Shown: in pieces, positions 35,020 to 46,546 of the stretch | Numbering within the stretch: the stretch's first letter is position 1 | Layout: every line of letters begins with the position of its first letter | Source: Laguncularia racemosa | Taxonomy: Eukaryota; Streptophyta; Magnoliopsida; Myrtales; Combretaceae | Length of the DNA stretch: 64,000 bases | Reading direction: 5' to 3' | NCBI GenBank assembly: GCA_037954665.1 | Contig: JBBMOL010000012.1 | Span: forward strand, 3,906,001 to 3,970,000 | Made by a program: the position numbers and the translations under genes | Notes under the pieces: model-generated | Told to the model about the DNA's origin: nothing | The model's input: only the letters and a program-made list of their open reading frames with translations | The model's database searches: none

Positions 35020-35922
35020 GATTTAATAATGTAAAATAAAAAAGAATAAAACAAGAAAAATATTAGGAAAATAATAATAAAATTTTAGATGTCAAAATAG
35101 GATAGATAATAAACTTAGGATACAAAAATCAACAAAAAATCCCAAAAATCACAAAAATCAATAAAAAATCCCAAAAACCACAAAAATCAACAAAATTCCT
35201 AGAAATCACAAAAATAACAAAAAATCATAAAAAAAAAAAAAAAAAATCATAAAAATTCAAAAATTATAAAAGAATCATAAAAAATGAGTTTTAGCACTTA
35301 GAAAAATCCTTTTCTTCAAATAAATCCAAAATTGATGTTTTTCCCTAAAAATCATTTTCAAAATCAGATTAGAGGTTAGGCTTAGAATTTTTTAGAAAAA
35401 TCCCAAAAATGGTAAGAACATAAAGCAAAAGAGATTTCAAAATTAAAATTCACAAACAAACTTAAAGTTTTCAGAAAAGCGAACTACGACTTGTTTGATC
35501 CTGAGTAGCAGGTACGTAGGCACCCATTCGGATCAACCCCTAAAATGAATGAAAAATCAAATTTTCAAATAATTCAAAAACATAATAAAGTAACTGAAAC
35601 ACATTTCTAAAGAGGAACAATTTTAGGAGATTAGGTGGTAACCGTAAAGGTTTTAATAGGTTAGCCTCCAGACTTAGAAACTCTGGTTTTCCCTTTTCCT
35701 CTTTTCACAAAAACGAAAAGAGGAAATAACGTCGACTAGTGGTCCAAATTAAGACTAATCCGCTCCTTTAGTCTTAATTCAATATTTCCCAACAACAGTT
35801 GGGTGGCGACTCTAAAAATCAAACGAAATTCCTAACTCAAGTCGAGGATCTACATTAGATGAGCATAGGGTCTAGTCTAGATCGGATTAGGAATGGGAAT
35901 TCAAAAATTAGACTCGACAGGA

Positions 35923-35939
35923 TGGCGACTCCATTGGGG
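35923..35939 (+). other. E1 primer-binding site (Ogre type, probably tRNA-Arg)
   Basis: TGGCGACTCCATTGGGG begins 3 nt after the LTR end. This is the class of primer site described for Ogre/Tat elements. I assign tRNA-Arg from knowledge of that family, not from a tRNA match in the window. Confidence 0.8.
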
Positions 35940-36423
35940 ATCTCGATGCCAGTAGGCTAAGCCACCCGAATCTTCGAATTGTTCTCCTTAAATGTGCTTC
36001 AATTATTATTCTATTACTAACCTTTCAGGGACTAGTTAGATTTTCAGTTTTTCTTTACTGTGGGGGTTTGCATGCATATGTGTGTGTGAGTAGATGCGGT
36101 CGAACCCGGGCCATCCTAGAAACCTGAGACGGGGAGCCATTGTGTAGGTTTCGGGCGAAGTGAGTTGATTCAACGTTCGGGACCAATTAGCTACCCCACC
36201 CTATGCTTCGATATGGCCTGAGATCCATTTCTCCGAGAATGCGGGAGGCCATAGAGCTCGGGAACCAATTAGAACCAACCTACTTGCATACATAACATCA
36301 TAAGGGGTTGGCAACTGGATGACAATGTAATGGTTTGTTATTTTGTCCTTGGGGTTTAGGACTATTTCCCTGTAACTTTTTCATAGTTCTGTTTGTAACT
36401 AGGCTATTTCTTTTTGTAAATAG

Positions 36424-37949
36424 ATGGCCAGCAGTGCAGTCAACCGTCTCCTCCGCAAAGAAATTCGGGTGTACAAACCTTTGGACCCAAAATTGGTACT
36501 GGACCATTGGTTTACCTTATACAACCCAGAGGAGCAGGCCTTCATCCAGCAAAAGATCGGCCCCGTCCTCTCACTGACAAGGATAGAGGTGAATTTGCCT
36601 TTAGTCCGGGCCATGCTCCAATTATGGGAAATCGAGCCCGCTGCTTTCTTTATTGGGCCGCATGAGATCACCCCTACCTTGGAAGAGTACACCCAGTTGC
36701 TACAGGCTCCAGCACTGACTGATCAAATCTATACGCCAGACCTTGAGGCCGGGCCAGCCGGTACCTTCAGCAGATTATTAGGCATCCATAAAACAGCAGT
36801 CAACAAAGCCCTAGCAAACTGTAATGGATATTGCATACGAATGGATGATTTAGAAGCCTAGTTTATCGCCCGAGAGGACAATAGGGATAGAAAGGACATC
36901 CTGTGTGGGGACCCCAAGACTTACAGACAGAGAAGGGTGAACGCTTTCATCTTGACAGCCTTCGCCACCATACTGTTCCCCACCGGGACCTTCTATATTC
37001 ACTACAGGGTTGCAGAGCTGGTGACCCAATTCCTGAAGGGAAGATCCTACATCCCGGCTCTACTGGCTGAACAGATCCGGAATTTAAACTTCCTCAAGAA
37101 AAAAGGCCATGGGATCCTTCGCTCAAGCCTCAACCTTCTGCTGATATGGTTTGTAAGCCACCTTAAGTGCTTCGGGTTGAACATGGTCCGAAAAACCTTA
37201 GCCCAGCAAGTAGATCTCGTAAACTCGTGTATAGAAAAGGTAAAGCTACCCGACGACCTTACCAGCCACAGTTGCGTAGAGCTGCTTAGGAGCTTCAGTG
37301 CCGAAGATATTCTATGGACAGCCAGGTGGAGTTGCTGTAACAAAATCATCTTGACCTGCAGAAACTTCCAAGCAGTGCCTTTAATCGAATCAGCGGATGT
37401 ATCGGATATCACCCAAATTCAATGGTTCGCCAGTTCGGCACTATCCAAGACATAGTTTATCGGCCCTCGGTACAAGCAGTTACCTTTGAGTATCAAGATC
37501 CGAACCTGTTAGTAGCTGAGAAGTTTGTGAAGCTGGCAGAGGTCAAAGCACTTTGGGAAGCCAGAATTGAAAGCTCGAATGTGGACCTCGGGGAATTAGA
37601 TGGCGAAGTGGGAAAGCACCAAGCCACCAGAGAGTTTGTAATTCGCCAGCTATACCAGACAGGGGAAAGAGCATATCGGGTTCCAAACGTCACCCAACCA
37701 AGACCAGACAAGATCAATCCAGAGATAGAAGTATACCTGGAGCAGGTCAGGGCCCGAATGGAGGTATACTTTGAAGCCGCGGATCATAAGAAAGACATCT
37801 GGAAGGGACGTTTCAAAGAATCCGACCAAAGGAATAAGGCCTTAGAAGCACAATTAGAGAAATGCCAAGCCAAAGTCAAGGAATTGGAAGCCGTCATCAG
37901 TGGGAAGTCTGAGCCTCCACAACAGAAGACTAAAAGAACTAGGAAGTAG
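36424..37949 (+). pseudogene. E1 ORF1 (plant mobile domain-like protein), broken
   Basis: Extra ORF upstream of gag, a hallmark of Ogre elements; its function is unknown. It starts MASSAVNRLLRKEIRVYK and is globular through about 330 codons, containing PAAFFIGPHEITPTLEEYTQ and GRSYIPALLAEQIRNLNFL. It resembles the 'aminotransferase-like, plant mobile domain' proteins. The C-terminal ~170 residues are charged and probably coiled coil (IWKGRFKESDQRNKALEAQL), ending KTKRTRK at 37949. A TAG at 36859-36861 and a frame change near 37405-37425 disrupt it. It is separated from gag by 120 nt. Confidence 0.8.
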
Positions 37950-38069
37950 ATCTTTATTTGTAATATTTCATTTTGAACTCCAGAATTCTCAATATTAATA
38001 AAAGTAAAGTTTCAATGTTACATTGTCAATCAGTTGTCAACCCTTTTACTTTTAGCATCCGTGTGACAC

Positions 38070-41000
38070 ATGCATATCATTCGTGCATTCATTACACTAA
38101 AAGAAAAACAAAATGCGAATCCAGGTATCAAAATAGCTTCCAAACAATCGAACCCTCCTAGAAGCCCAGTTCTCACGCGCTCAAGAACAAAAACGGCCAA
38201 CAGTAGTGACAACCGCAACAACACCAATGCTAAAGCTGCCTCGGACTCTAGGATCATGTCCCTAGAACAAACAGTCCAACAACCGGCTGCCCAGGTTCAC
38301 CTCTTAACTGAAAGCATCGGCCTCCTGCGTAACACTCAGCCAACCCAAGAAGAGTATTCAGGGGCGAGAAAGGGAAAAGCAGTAAAGGGAAAAGCAGTGG
38401 AGGGACAGCCTCCGGAATATGAGGAGATCAATTCCCACCTTAACCCGGCTTTTGAATATGAGCCAAAAGTCAACCAGGGGCCGACCTCTAACGACCTGAA
38501 GAGGGAAACAGAAGAGAGGCAGAAGGAGATGGAGAAGCGACTCTTCCAGCAGCTCCATGACAAGATGAAAAGCATTGAAGGCCTTGATGGTTTTGAACAG
38601 GCCGGAATCACCAATCTGCCAACATACAGGGAAGAAATATACCCTGAAAAGTTTAAGACCCCAGAGTTTGAAAAGTATGATGGGACCGGCTGCCCCAAAA
38701 TGCATACCAGGCTATATGCCCGGAAAATGAGCAAGTATGCTCAATACGACCAGCTCATGCTCCAGACATTCCAAAGACAGCCTCACAGGCCTGCACTGGT
38801 CTGGTATGCCCACCTGGACTTCAACATTGTCAACACTTGGGAGAAGCTAGCCCGGGCGTTTTATGATCAATATAAGTTCAATATTGAAGTCGCCCCATCT
38901 GTAATCGACCTGGGGAGTCTCCAGAAGAGACATGCTGAGCCGTTCAAGGAATATGCTCAGTGCTGGAGAGCCCAGGCTGCTAGGGTAGCAACCTCGATAT
39001 CTGAGAAGGAATTGACATCCATATTTGTCAATACCCTGGACAAGACCTACTTTTCACACTTGGTAGGCTAGACCTCATCCAGTTTTGCAGAGGTAGTGGC
39101 TACAGGGTGCAGGATTGAGAATGCCATCACCACCGGTAGACTTCAAACAATAGAGCCTCCTAGGGTCACACCGACACAAAGGCTTGTGGGAGGAAACATA
39201 GCTAAAGAGTCCACTATCAGCACGGTCCACTCCGATAAAGCAGAAAAAGCCGGGACTCGTGTTACATTTCAGACCACGAGTACCCCAGTCCAGTAACCCA
39301 TGACGGGTCAAACCCAGGCTATCAGGGTCCCAAGGCAGTTTACTCTAATCCCCATCCCACTCAGTCAAGTCTTCGCTCAGTTGAGGGTAGACAACTTAAT
39401 TAGCTTCGAGATCCCCAACGACCGATACAAGCCCAAGAATTTCGACTCAAGCCTCAAGTGTGACTACCACATGGGTCAGGAGGGGCATTCCACAGATAGG
39501 TGCTGGAGGCTCCGGCACAAAATCTAAGACTTAATTGATGTAGGAATTATACAATTGGATTTCGTAAACGCCCCAGCACCTAATGTCAACACCAACCCAC
39601 TGCCCAATCACAAGCCCGCCATCAACATGATCACGTCAGAGGAGTCAGCTCCCAAAGAAGCCCCAAGGCAGAATATGATAGAGCAACAGAAGAAGCAATC
39701 CCACCAAGCTCTAAAGGAAACACCAAAGGCGCACATTAAAAGAAGGTGGTTAGCTGGAGACCCAACGTTCGGCACTTTGGGGGAATCACACGGGAGATTT
39801 CAGTATTTAGTGAACTATTCTTATACCCCGACTGAGCAAGGGCCACCTAGCGGATGGGGACCGAAGTTTGAGAAGGAGGACAACCCGGCAAAGGAAGAGG
39901 GGAAGACTATCCACATGATCAACTCTCATCAGAAGCCTAGGGTTATACAGTGCTATGAGGGACAATCAACTAAGGTACAAATCCCAAGAAAAAGATATGT
40001 ATTCAATGTCCCGATACCGGTAGAGAATTACAAGGCTGCACCATTCGACTATCGGGCCCTCAAACAAGAGCGACCTCCTATAGTGGGAGGCATCACCCGC
40101 TCTGGGAGATTATATGATCCAAAGTATAAAGGCCCGACTGAAGAGCCCACCGTGGAAAAAGGGGAAGAAGAGGAAGAGGGACTTGCTGCATTTACGAAGA
40201 TGGTTAAGGCCAGCGAATACAAGATCATGGAACAATTAAATAAGGTTCCAGCGCAGATATCACTCATGGGCCTTCTCACAACATCCGAGCCTCATAGGGA
40301 AGCACTCTTTAAAGTGCTGAAAAAGATTCAGGTCCCGGAAGGTATCGCTACAGACAAATTAGGTCACATGGCGAACTCCATCTTCGCAATGGACCAAATA
40401 TCCTTCTCTCCGGAAGAGCTAGGAGAAGAGGGAGACCAACATACCAAACCACTGTTCATAGTGGTCAGGTGCAATGACACCATTGTCTCCCGGGTACTTA
40501 TCGACAACGGATCATCCCTCAACGTTTGCCCATTGGCAACGCTCGACTTACTGGGGGTCGATCCAAGCAACATAAAACCTAGCTTCACGGTAGTTAGAGC
40601 CTTCGACGGGTCCAAAAGAGACATAGTAGGGGAGGTGGGCCTACCGGTGGAAATCGGTCCACAAATATTCCACATCTCCTTCCAGGTCCTTGACATCCCA
40701 AGGTCTTTCAACCTGCTTTTGGGACGACCCTGGATACATGCTGCTGGAGCCATCCCCTCTAGTCTCCACCAGAAGGTCAAATTCATCGCAAACGGGCAGA
40801 TAGTCACTGTACTGGGCGAGCAGGATTACGCCATATCTAAGGAGACTGCCATACCTTACATTGGGGAAGAGGGTTCAGAAGACCTAGGGCTGCAGATCTT
40901 CAATGAAGTGAACATGGTAACCAGCAAGGAGGGCCATCAGTTTAAAGAGGGGCAGCATGGGACGTTTGGACTAGGGTACATTCCTACGGCCGCAGAAGAA

Positions 41001-41200
41001 GCGCAAACAAAAGGTGTTAAAGGCAAAATAAGGGAGAAGTTGATCGACACCTAGATGTGCATCCCACCTCTCCAACAATCTTTCCGAAAGGCAAACATCA
41101 TTCAAGAGCTGCGGATAAATGAAGAGGACGACAGCAAAGGGAAATCAACCCCCCGCACGTCCAACCGGCATCCGACTCTAAATAATTGGTTTTGTTATCC
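38070..41200 (+). pseudogene. E1 gag-protease
   Basis: Frame opens at 38070. Gag core: FKTPEFEKYDGTGCPKMH, then RMSKYAQYDQL-like and WEKLARAFYDQYKFN segments (codons ~190-330). The zinc finger at about 39456-39512 is CDYHMGQEGHSTDRCW, a CX2HX5HX4C variant usual in Tat/Ogre. Protease near 40440-40850 has VLIDNGSSLNVCPLATL (the aspartic site, DNGSS as normal for this lineage) and LLLGRPWIHAAGAIPSSLHQ. All in one frame, broken by stops at 39069, 39294, 39525 and 41052. After the last stop the frame reads on for ~50 codons to the likely intron. Confidence 0.88.
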
Positions 41201-41329
41201 TATCAGTAGCGCTAGGTTAGCTCAAAAGTAGAGAAAAATTATTAAACAAATTTTATTGAGACTCTTTATCAAGTTTAATTACAGTTTGTTTTTTTTCTTC
41301 TTATATATATATGCTTTCATTTTACTCAG
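41200..41329 (+). other. Probable Ogre-type intron 3' part before RT
   Basis: The T-rich tract ending TTTTACTCAG at 41329 is a strong 3' splice site. Ogre elements are known to carry an intron between protease and RT. Here 41054-41329 is poor in coding signal toward its end, and RT-side coding resumes directly after the CAG, in the gag-protease frame. The donor is not clear to me; it lies somewhere between 41150 and 41220. Confidence 0.5.
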
Positions 41330-44300
41330 ATCTCCTACCACCGAACATCAGGGATATTTCGCGCAGGTAGAAAGTAAAAACGCTGATATCGTTTCCAACG
41401 CTGCTGAGTCAGTTGTTGAAGGCGATATCTTAGACCACGAAATAATACAAGAAAATTGGCTAAAACATGAATAAAGCGGAATCTCGATCGGCGAGCTTGT
41501 GGAGACAGTAAATCTAAGAAGCATGGGAAACCCTAAGAACCTCAAAATCGGGACCAATTTGAGTGCCGAGCAAAAACATGAGATAACCGAGCTATTAACG
41601 GAATATGTAGATGTGTTTGCCTGGTCGTATGGTGACATGTCAGGGCTAGACCAGTCAATAGTAGTTCACAGGCTTCCCACAAGGGAAGATGTCAAACCTA
41701 AAAAACAAAAACTGAGAAGATTTAGGCCTGACATCTTACTGAAAATCAAAGAAGAAGTCAAGAAACTGCTAGAAGTAGGGTTCATTGAAGTATCCGACTA
41801 CCTAGAGTGGGTAGCAAATATAGTCCCTGTTATGAAAAAGAACGGAAAAGTACGCATATGCGTAGACTTTCAGGATTTAAACCAAGCCACACCAAAGGAT
41901 AACTTCCCCCTACCTCACATTGATGTTCTAGTAAACAACACTGCGGGAAACCATCTCTTCTCATTCATGGACGGTTTCTCAGGATATAATCAAATAAAAA
42001 TGGCTGAGGAAGATAAAACCAAAACAACCTTCATCACAACATGGGGGACTTTCTGTTACAAAGTCATGCCCTTCGGTTTGAAAAACGCCGGGAAACGTAT
42101 CAAAGAGCCATGGTTGCTATACTTCACGATATGGTGCATCGAGAGATTGAAGTATATGTCGACGACATGATAGCCAAATCCAAAAAAGGAGAAAACCATA
42201 TAGATATCCTGAGGAAATTGTTTAAACAACTGAGAAAATTCCAGCTTAAGTTAAACCCAGAAAAATGTACTTTCGGGGTCACAACGGGGAAATTGTTAGG
42301 GTTTGTCATAAGCCAGGAGGGCATTAAAATCAACCCTGACAAGGTAAAGTCCATATTAGAATTACCTTCCCCATGCTCCGTTAAAGAAGTAAGAAGCTTA
42401 TTGGGAAGATTAAATTACATAGCTCGTTTTATCTCACAGCTCACCGACAAATGCCGGCCATTATTCCGTCTGTTGAAGAAGAACACCACAATAGAATGGG
42501 ACGACGAATGCGAAGAGGCATTTAAAACAATCAAAGACTATCTTACAAAACCTCCGGTCTTGATAGTCCCGAAACAAGGAAAGCCCTTATTCTTATACCT
42601 TACTATACTCCCTGAATCCATGGGATGTGTGCTGGGGCAGAAAGATGACGAGGGAGGAGAGCGTTCCATATATTATCTGAGCAAGAAGTTCACAGATGGG
42701 GAACAGAGGTACTGAGAGGTGGAGAAGACGTGTTGTGCTTTAATCTGGGTCATGCATCGACTAAGGCAATACACCCTTTATTACCATATTGAACTGCTAA
42801 CAAGACATGATCCCTTGAAATACTTGGCAAAGAAACCAGCCTTGATAGGGAGAATCTCTAAGTGGCAAATGCTCCTATCCGAGTTTGACATCACATACGT
42901 AAATCAGAACTCGATGAAAGGGCAAGCCTTAGCAGACTAGTTGGCGGAACACCCTGTCGAGACAGATTCCCAAGAACTACAGGCTCAATTTTCGGATGAG
43001 AATATATTGATAGTGGAAAATATGCCAGTAGAAGACTTTGGGATAGAGCAGAACCTGAAATGGAAATTTTTTTTCGATGGAGCCGCCAACGTATTCGGTT
43101 GTGGGGTTGGGGCAGTATTGATATCCCCGGACAGCACTCAATTCCCTGCAGCGACGAGACTTACATTTCCCTATACCAATAATATCGCAGAATATGAAGC
43201 ATGTATTCTTGGCCTCAAAATGGCCTGCCAAATGGGAATCCGCGAATTAGAGGTATACGGGGATTCGTCGCTCATCATACTACAGACAAGAGGGGAATAC
43301 AAGACTAAAGACCCCAAACTGGTACCATATCATCAACACTTGACAGAGCTAATTGAGGAATTCAAGGCAATCACTTTCACATACGTCCCGAGAACTCAGA
43401 ATCAGTTCGCAGATGCACTAGCCATGCTAGCATCTATGATCCAAATAACAGGGGGAGCCGAAGTTCAACCGATGAAAATAGACATCGAAAGTCAGCCCGC
43501 CTATTATTTAACAATGGAAAAGATACAAGATAACAAACCCTGGTATCACGATATCAAGACCTTTCTCCAAGAAGGTAAATACCCCGAAATGGCTAGCAAG
43601 AATGACCAAAGAACACTCAGAAGGTTAGCAAGCCATTTCCTATTAAGTGGGTCCATATTTTACAAGAGATCATCTGATACCACCCTGTTGAGATGTGTGG
43701 ACAAAGATGAAGCATGCGAACTGATGAAGGAAGTACATGAAGGAGTATGTGGACCTCATATGAATGGCTACATGTTGGCCCAAAAAATCATGAGGTTAGG
43801 ATATTATTGGTTAACCATGGAATTAGATTGCATAAAATATGTCAAGCACTGTCATTTGTGTCAATTCTATGTGAACTGGATCAATGCTCCGCCCAACGAG
43901 CTACATTTGTTATCAGCACCATGGCCATTCTCAATGTGGGGAATCGACATAATTGGCCCTATCACTCCAACAGCATCCAACGGCCATAGATTTATACTGG
44001 TAGCGATCGATTACTTCACCAAATGGGTAGAAGCTTCATCATATGCCAATGTCACAAAAAGGGTAATAGTCCGCTTCTTAAAAAGGAACATAATAGCCCG
44101 ATATGGAGTTCCTGAGTCCATCATCACCGACAACGGTACCAATCTCAACAACAAATCGATGACAAGTTTATGTCAACAATTCCACATAAACCACCAAAAT
44201 TCAACTCCCTACCGACCTCAAATGAATGGGGCAGTAGAAGCAGCTAATAAAAATATCAAAAAGATCATCGAGAAAATGACAACAACTTACAAAGATTGAC

Positions 44301-44788
44301 ATGAAATGTTACCGTTTGCTCTCATGGCTTACAGGACTTTAATAAGAACGTCTACATGAGCTAGCCCTTACTCATTGGTATATGGTACTGAAGCAGTACT
44401 ACCAGTTGAAGTTGAGATACCATCATTCAAAATTTTGTCAGAAACTCAATTAACCGAATCAGATTGGGTAAAGAAGAGGCTTGATCAGCTGAATTTGATT
44501 GATGAAAGAAGACTTACCGCATTATGTCATGGTCAGTGTTATCAACAAAGAATGGCCCGAGCATTTAACAAGAAGATGAGACCTCGGTACTTTAAAGAAG
44601 GGGATCTGGTACTAAGGAAGGTTCTCCCGAACGCTCAAGACTCCAGAGGAAAATTCACCCCAAACTATGAAGGCCCCTATGTGGTGAAAAAGGTTCTGTT
44701 AGGAGGTGCTTTGATATTAACTCAGATGGATGGTTTAGAATTAAGAGACCCCATTAACACTGATGCTGTAAAGATGTACTATCCTTAG
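41330..44788 (+). pseudogene. E1 pol: RT, RNase H, archaeal-type RNase H, integrase
   Basis: RT (41600-42400) shows WVANIVPVMKKNGKVRICVD, SFMDGFSGYNQIKMAEED, MPFGLKNAG and the catalytic YVDDMIAKSKK box. A 1-nt loss at about 42085-42092 shifts frame just before the box. Classical RNase H spans 42480-42940, with stops at 42713 and 42938. A second RNase H of archaeal type spans 43065-43440 (FFFDGAANVFGCGVGAVL, NNIAEYEACILGL, YGDSSLIILQ, NQFADALAMLAS), diagnostic of the Tat lineage. Integrase follows: HHCC finger (H-E-G, P-H-M-N, CHLCQ; 43735-43870), then the DDE core (WGIDIIGPI; ITDNGTN; NGAVEAANKN), with stops at 44297 and 44357. It ends ...VKMYYP at 44788. Confidence 0.93.
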
Positions 44789-46546
44789 GCAAGAGAATTG
44801 AAAATTTGCCAATGTTTATGAAAGCCAATGTTCGATACAAATTTCGTTGAGTCGAGTTTTTACTTTTTACAAGCAAAGTTAATATCCCTGAATGGTCAAT
44901 AATCCAAATCAATTCGCACCATAACAAATACTCCTAAACACATTACCCACCACTTCACCAATGAAAGATAAACACTAAAATGATAATGAATCTCAATGTA
45001 TTTGGTAATATAATCCTATCTATTTTTTAACATTAGAACTGAGCACATCATTAGGATAACATTACCGTCAAAAGAGCCTTGTGCATAAAGAAAGGGAGCA
45101 CATAAAAAATTTCAACCCCGTGTCAAGATAAGAAGAGATGAAGCAGAAGCAAACCAGCACGAAGGTTCGGTTGTTTGGTTGCTATCCACGATAAACTGGC
45201 AAGCATATTAAAATAAATAACTATCATATCATCACATCATTTAGTTCAGGCTGTAGAAAGCATATTCAAAAGCACAAAATGAGTCAACCTATAGTAGGGC
45301 ATTTGTCTAAACATTCCCCTTAATAGGGTAGTCAGCCCAAAAAGGGGCACTTCCCTAGATCTCTTCCAAGGTCAGTCTATAAAGGCACCTTTCTAGATAT
45401 CATTTTTATATTTGGTTAGTCAGCCCATAGGAGGCACTTTCCTAAAACTTTGTTCTCATGGTTAGCCAATAGGGAGCACTTTTTGAGACAATTCAACTCC
45501 AGGTTAGTCAGCCCATAGGGGGCACTTTCCTAAAACCTTGTTCTCATGGTCAGCCCATAAGGGGCACTTTTTGAGACAATTCAACTCCAGGTTAGTCAGC
45601 CCATAGGGGGCACTTTCCTAAAACCTTGTTCTCATGGTCAGCCCATAGGGGGCACTTTTTGAGACAATTCAATTCCAAGTTAGTCAGCCCATAAGGGGCA
45701 CTTTCCTAAAACCTTGTTCTTATGGTCAGCCCATAGGGGGCACTTTTTGAGATAATTCAATTCTAGGTTAGTCAGCCCATAGGGGGCATTTTCCTAAAAC
45801 CTTGTTCTCATGGTCAGCCCATAGAGGGCACTTTTTAAGACAATTCAACTTCAGGTTAGTCAGCCCATAGGGGGCACTTTCCTAAAAATCTGTTCTCATG
45901 GTTAGCCCATAGGGGGCACTTTTTGAGACAATCCCATCAAAGGTTAGTCAGCCCATAAGGGGCACTTTCCTAAAAATCTGTTCTCATGGTTAGCCCATAA
46001 GGGGTACTTTTTGAGACAATCCCATCAAAGGTTAGTCAGCCCATAGGGGGCACTTTCCTAAAAATCTACCTCAAGGTTAGCCCATAGGGGGCACTTTTTG
46101 AGGTATTCAATTCAAGGTTAGTCAGCCCATGAGGGGCACTTTCCTAAATTCTCTCGATTAGTCAGCTCTTGGGGCACTTTTCGGAAATATTCTTCCAAAT
46201 AGTTGCTAGTCTAGCAAGACGCTTCTGTTGGCAGGTAGCCAGCTCATAAGGGCGCTTCCTGAGTAAATTTTCTTTCCAAAGGTTGCAAGTCTGATAAAGA
46301 CGCTTCCTATTATCATTTCTCATACATTTCTACACAATGCTTGAGATGGGTCATGTCGCCAATTAGTAAGCCCATAAAGCACTTTTTGGGAAGGAACATT
46401 ATTCTAAATTGTTAGGACCATCTTAAACCGTGGGATTATTAGCTCATGGAGCATTTTCCTACCAAAAACCTATCCAAGAGGCCAAAATGGCGTCTTTCTT
46501 GTCTTTGTAGTTAAGTTTTTCAGACTTTACTACAAAGAGGGGCAAC
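44789..46546 (+). other. E1 3' untranslated region
   Basis: No coding potential. It contains the minisatellite described separately and ends in the polypurine tract AAAGAGGGGCAAC immediately before the 3' LTR. Confidence 0.8.
45330..46180 (+). repeat. ~88-bp minisatellite in E1 3' untranslated region
   Basis: About nine units start at 'ggttagtcagccca' near 45414, 45502, 45590, 45678, 45766, 45854, 45941, 46032 and 46115. Each unit is a dimer of a ~44-bp half containing 'agcccatagggggcacttt', one half followed by 'cctaaaaccttgttctcatg', the other by 'ttgagacaattcaactcca'. Outlying decayed half-units reach 45300 and ~46390. Confidence 0.95.

Larger units (their letters stand above)
33766..35919 (+). 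repeat. E1 5' LTR
   Basis: Starts TGTAAACACCCC and ends AGACTCGACA, giving TG...CA termini. It holds a tRNA-like module (34042-34120), TATA box TATAAATA (34459-34466), a GACCCGA-rich GC island (34725-34775), a consensus splice donor (34784) and a pyrimidine-tract acceptor (35019). Blocks of 'aatcccaaaaatcacaaaaatcaacaa' repeats lie at 35120-35215. Confidence 0.95.

Noticed and set aside
36298..36692. Minus-strand frames opposite E1 ORF1
   Set aside because: Shadows of the plus-strand coding sequence; no domain.
45330..46180. CRISPR-like array
   Set aside because: Units are contiguous 88-bp tandem repeats without unique spacers, in a plant retrotransposon.
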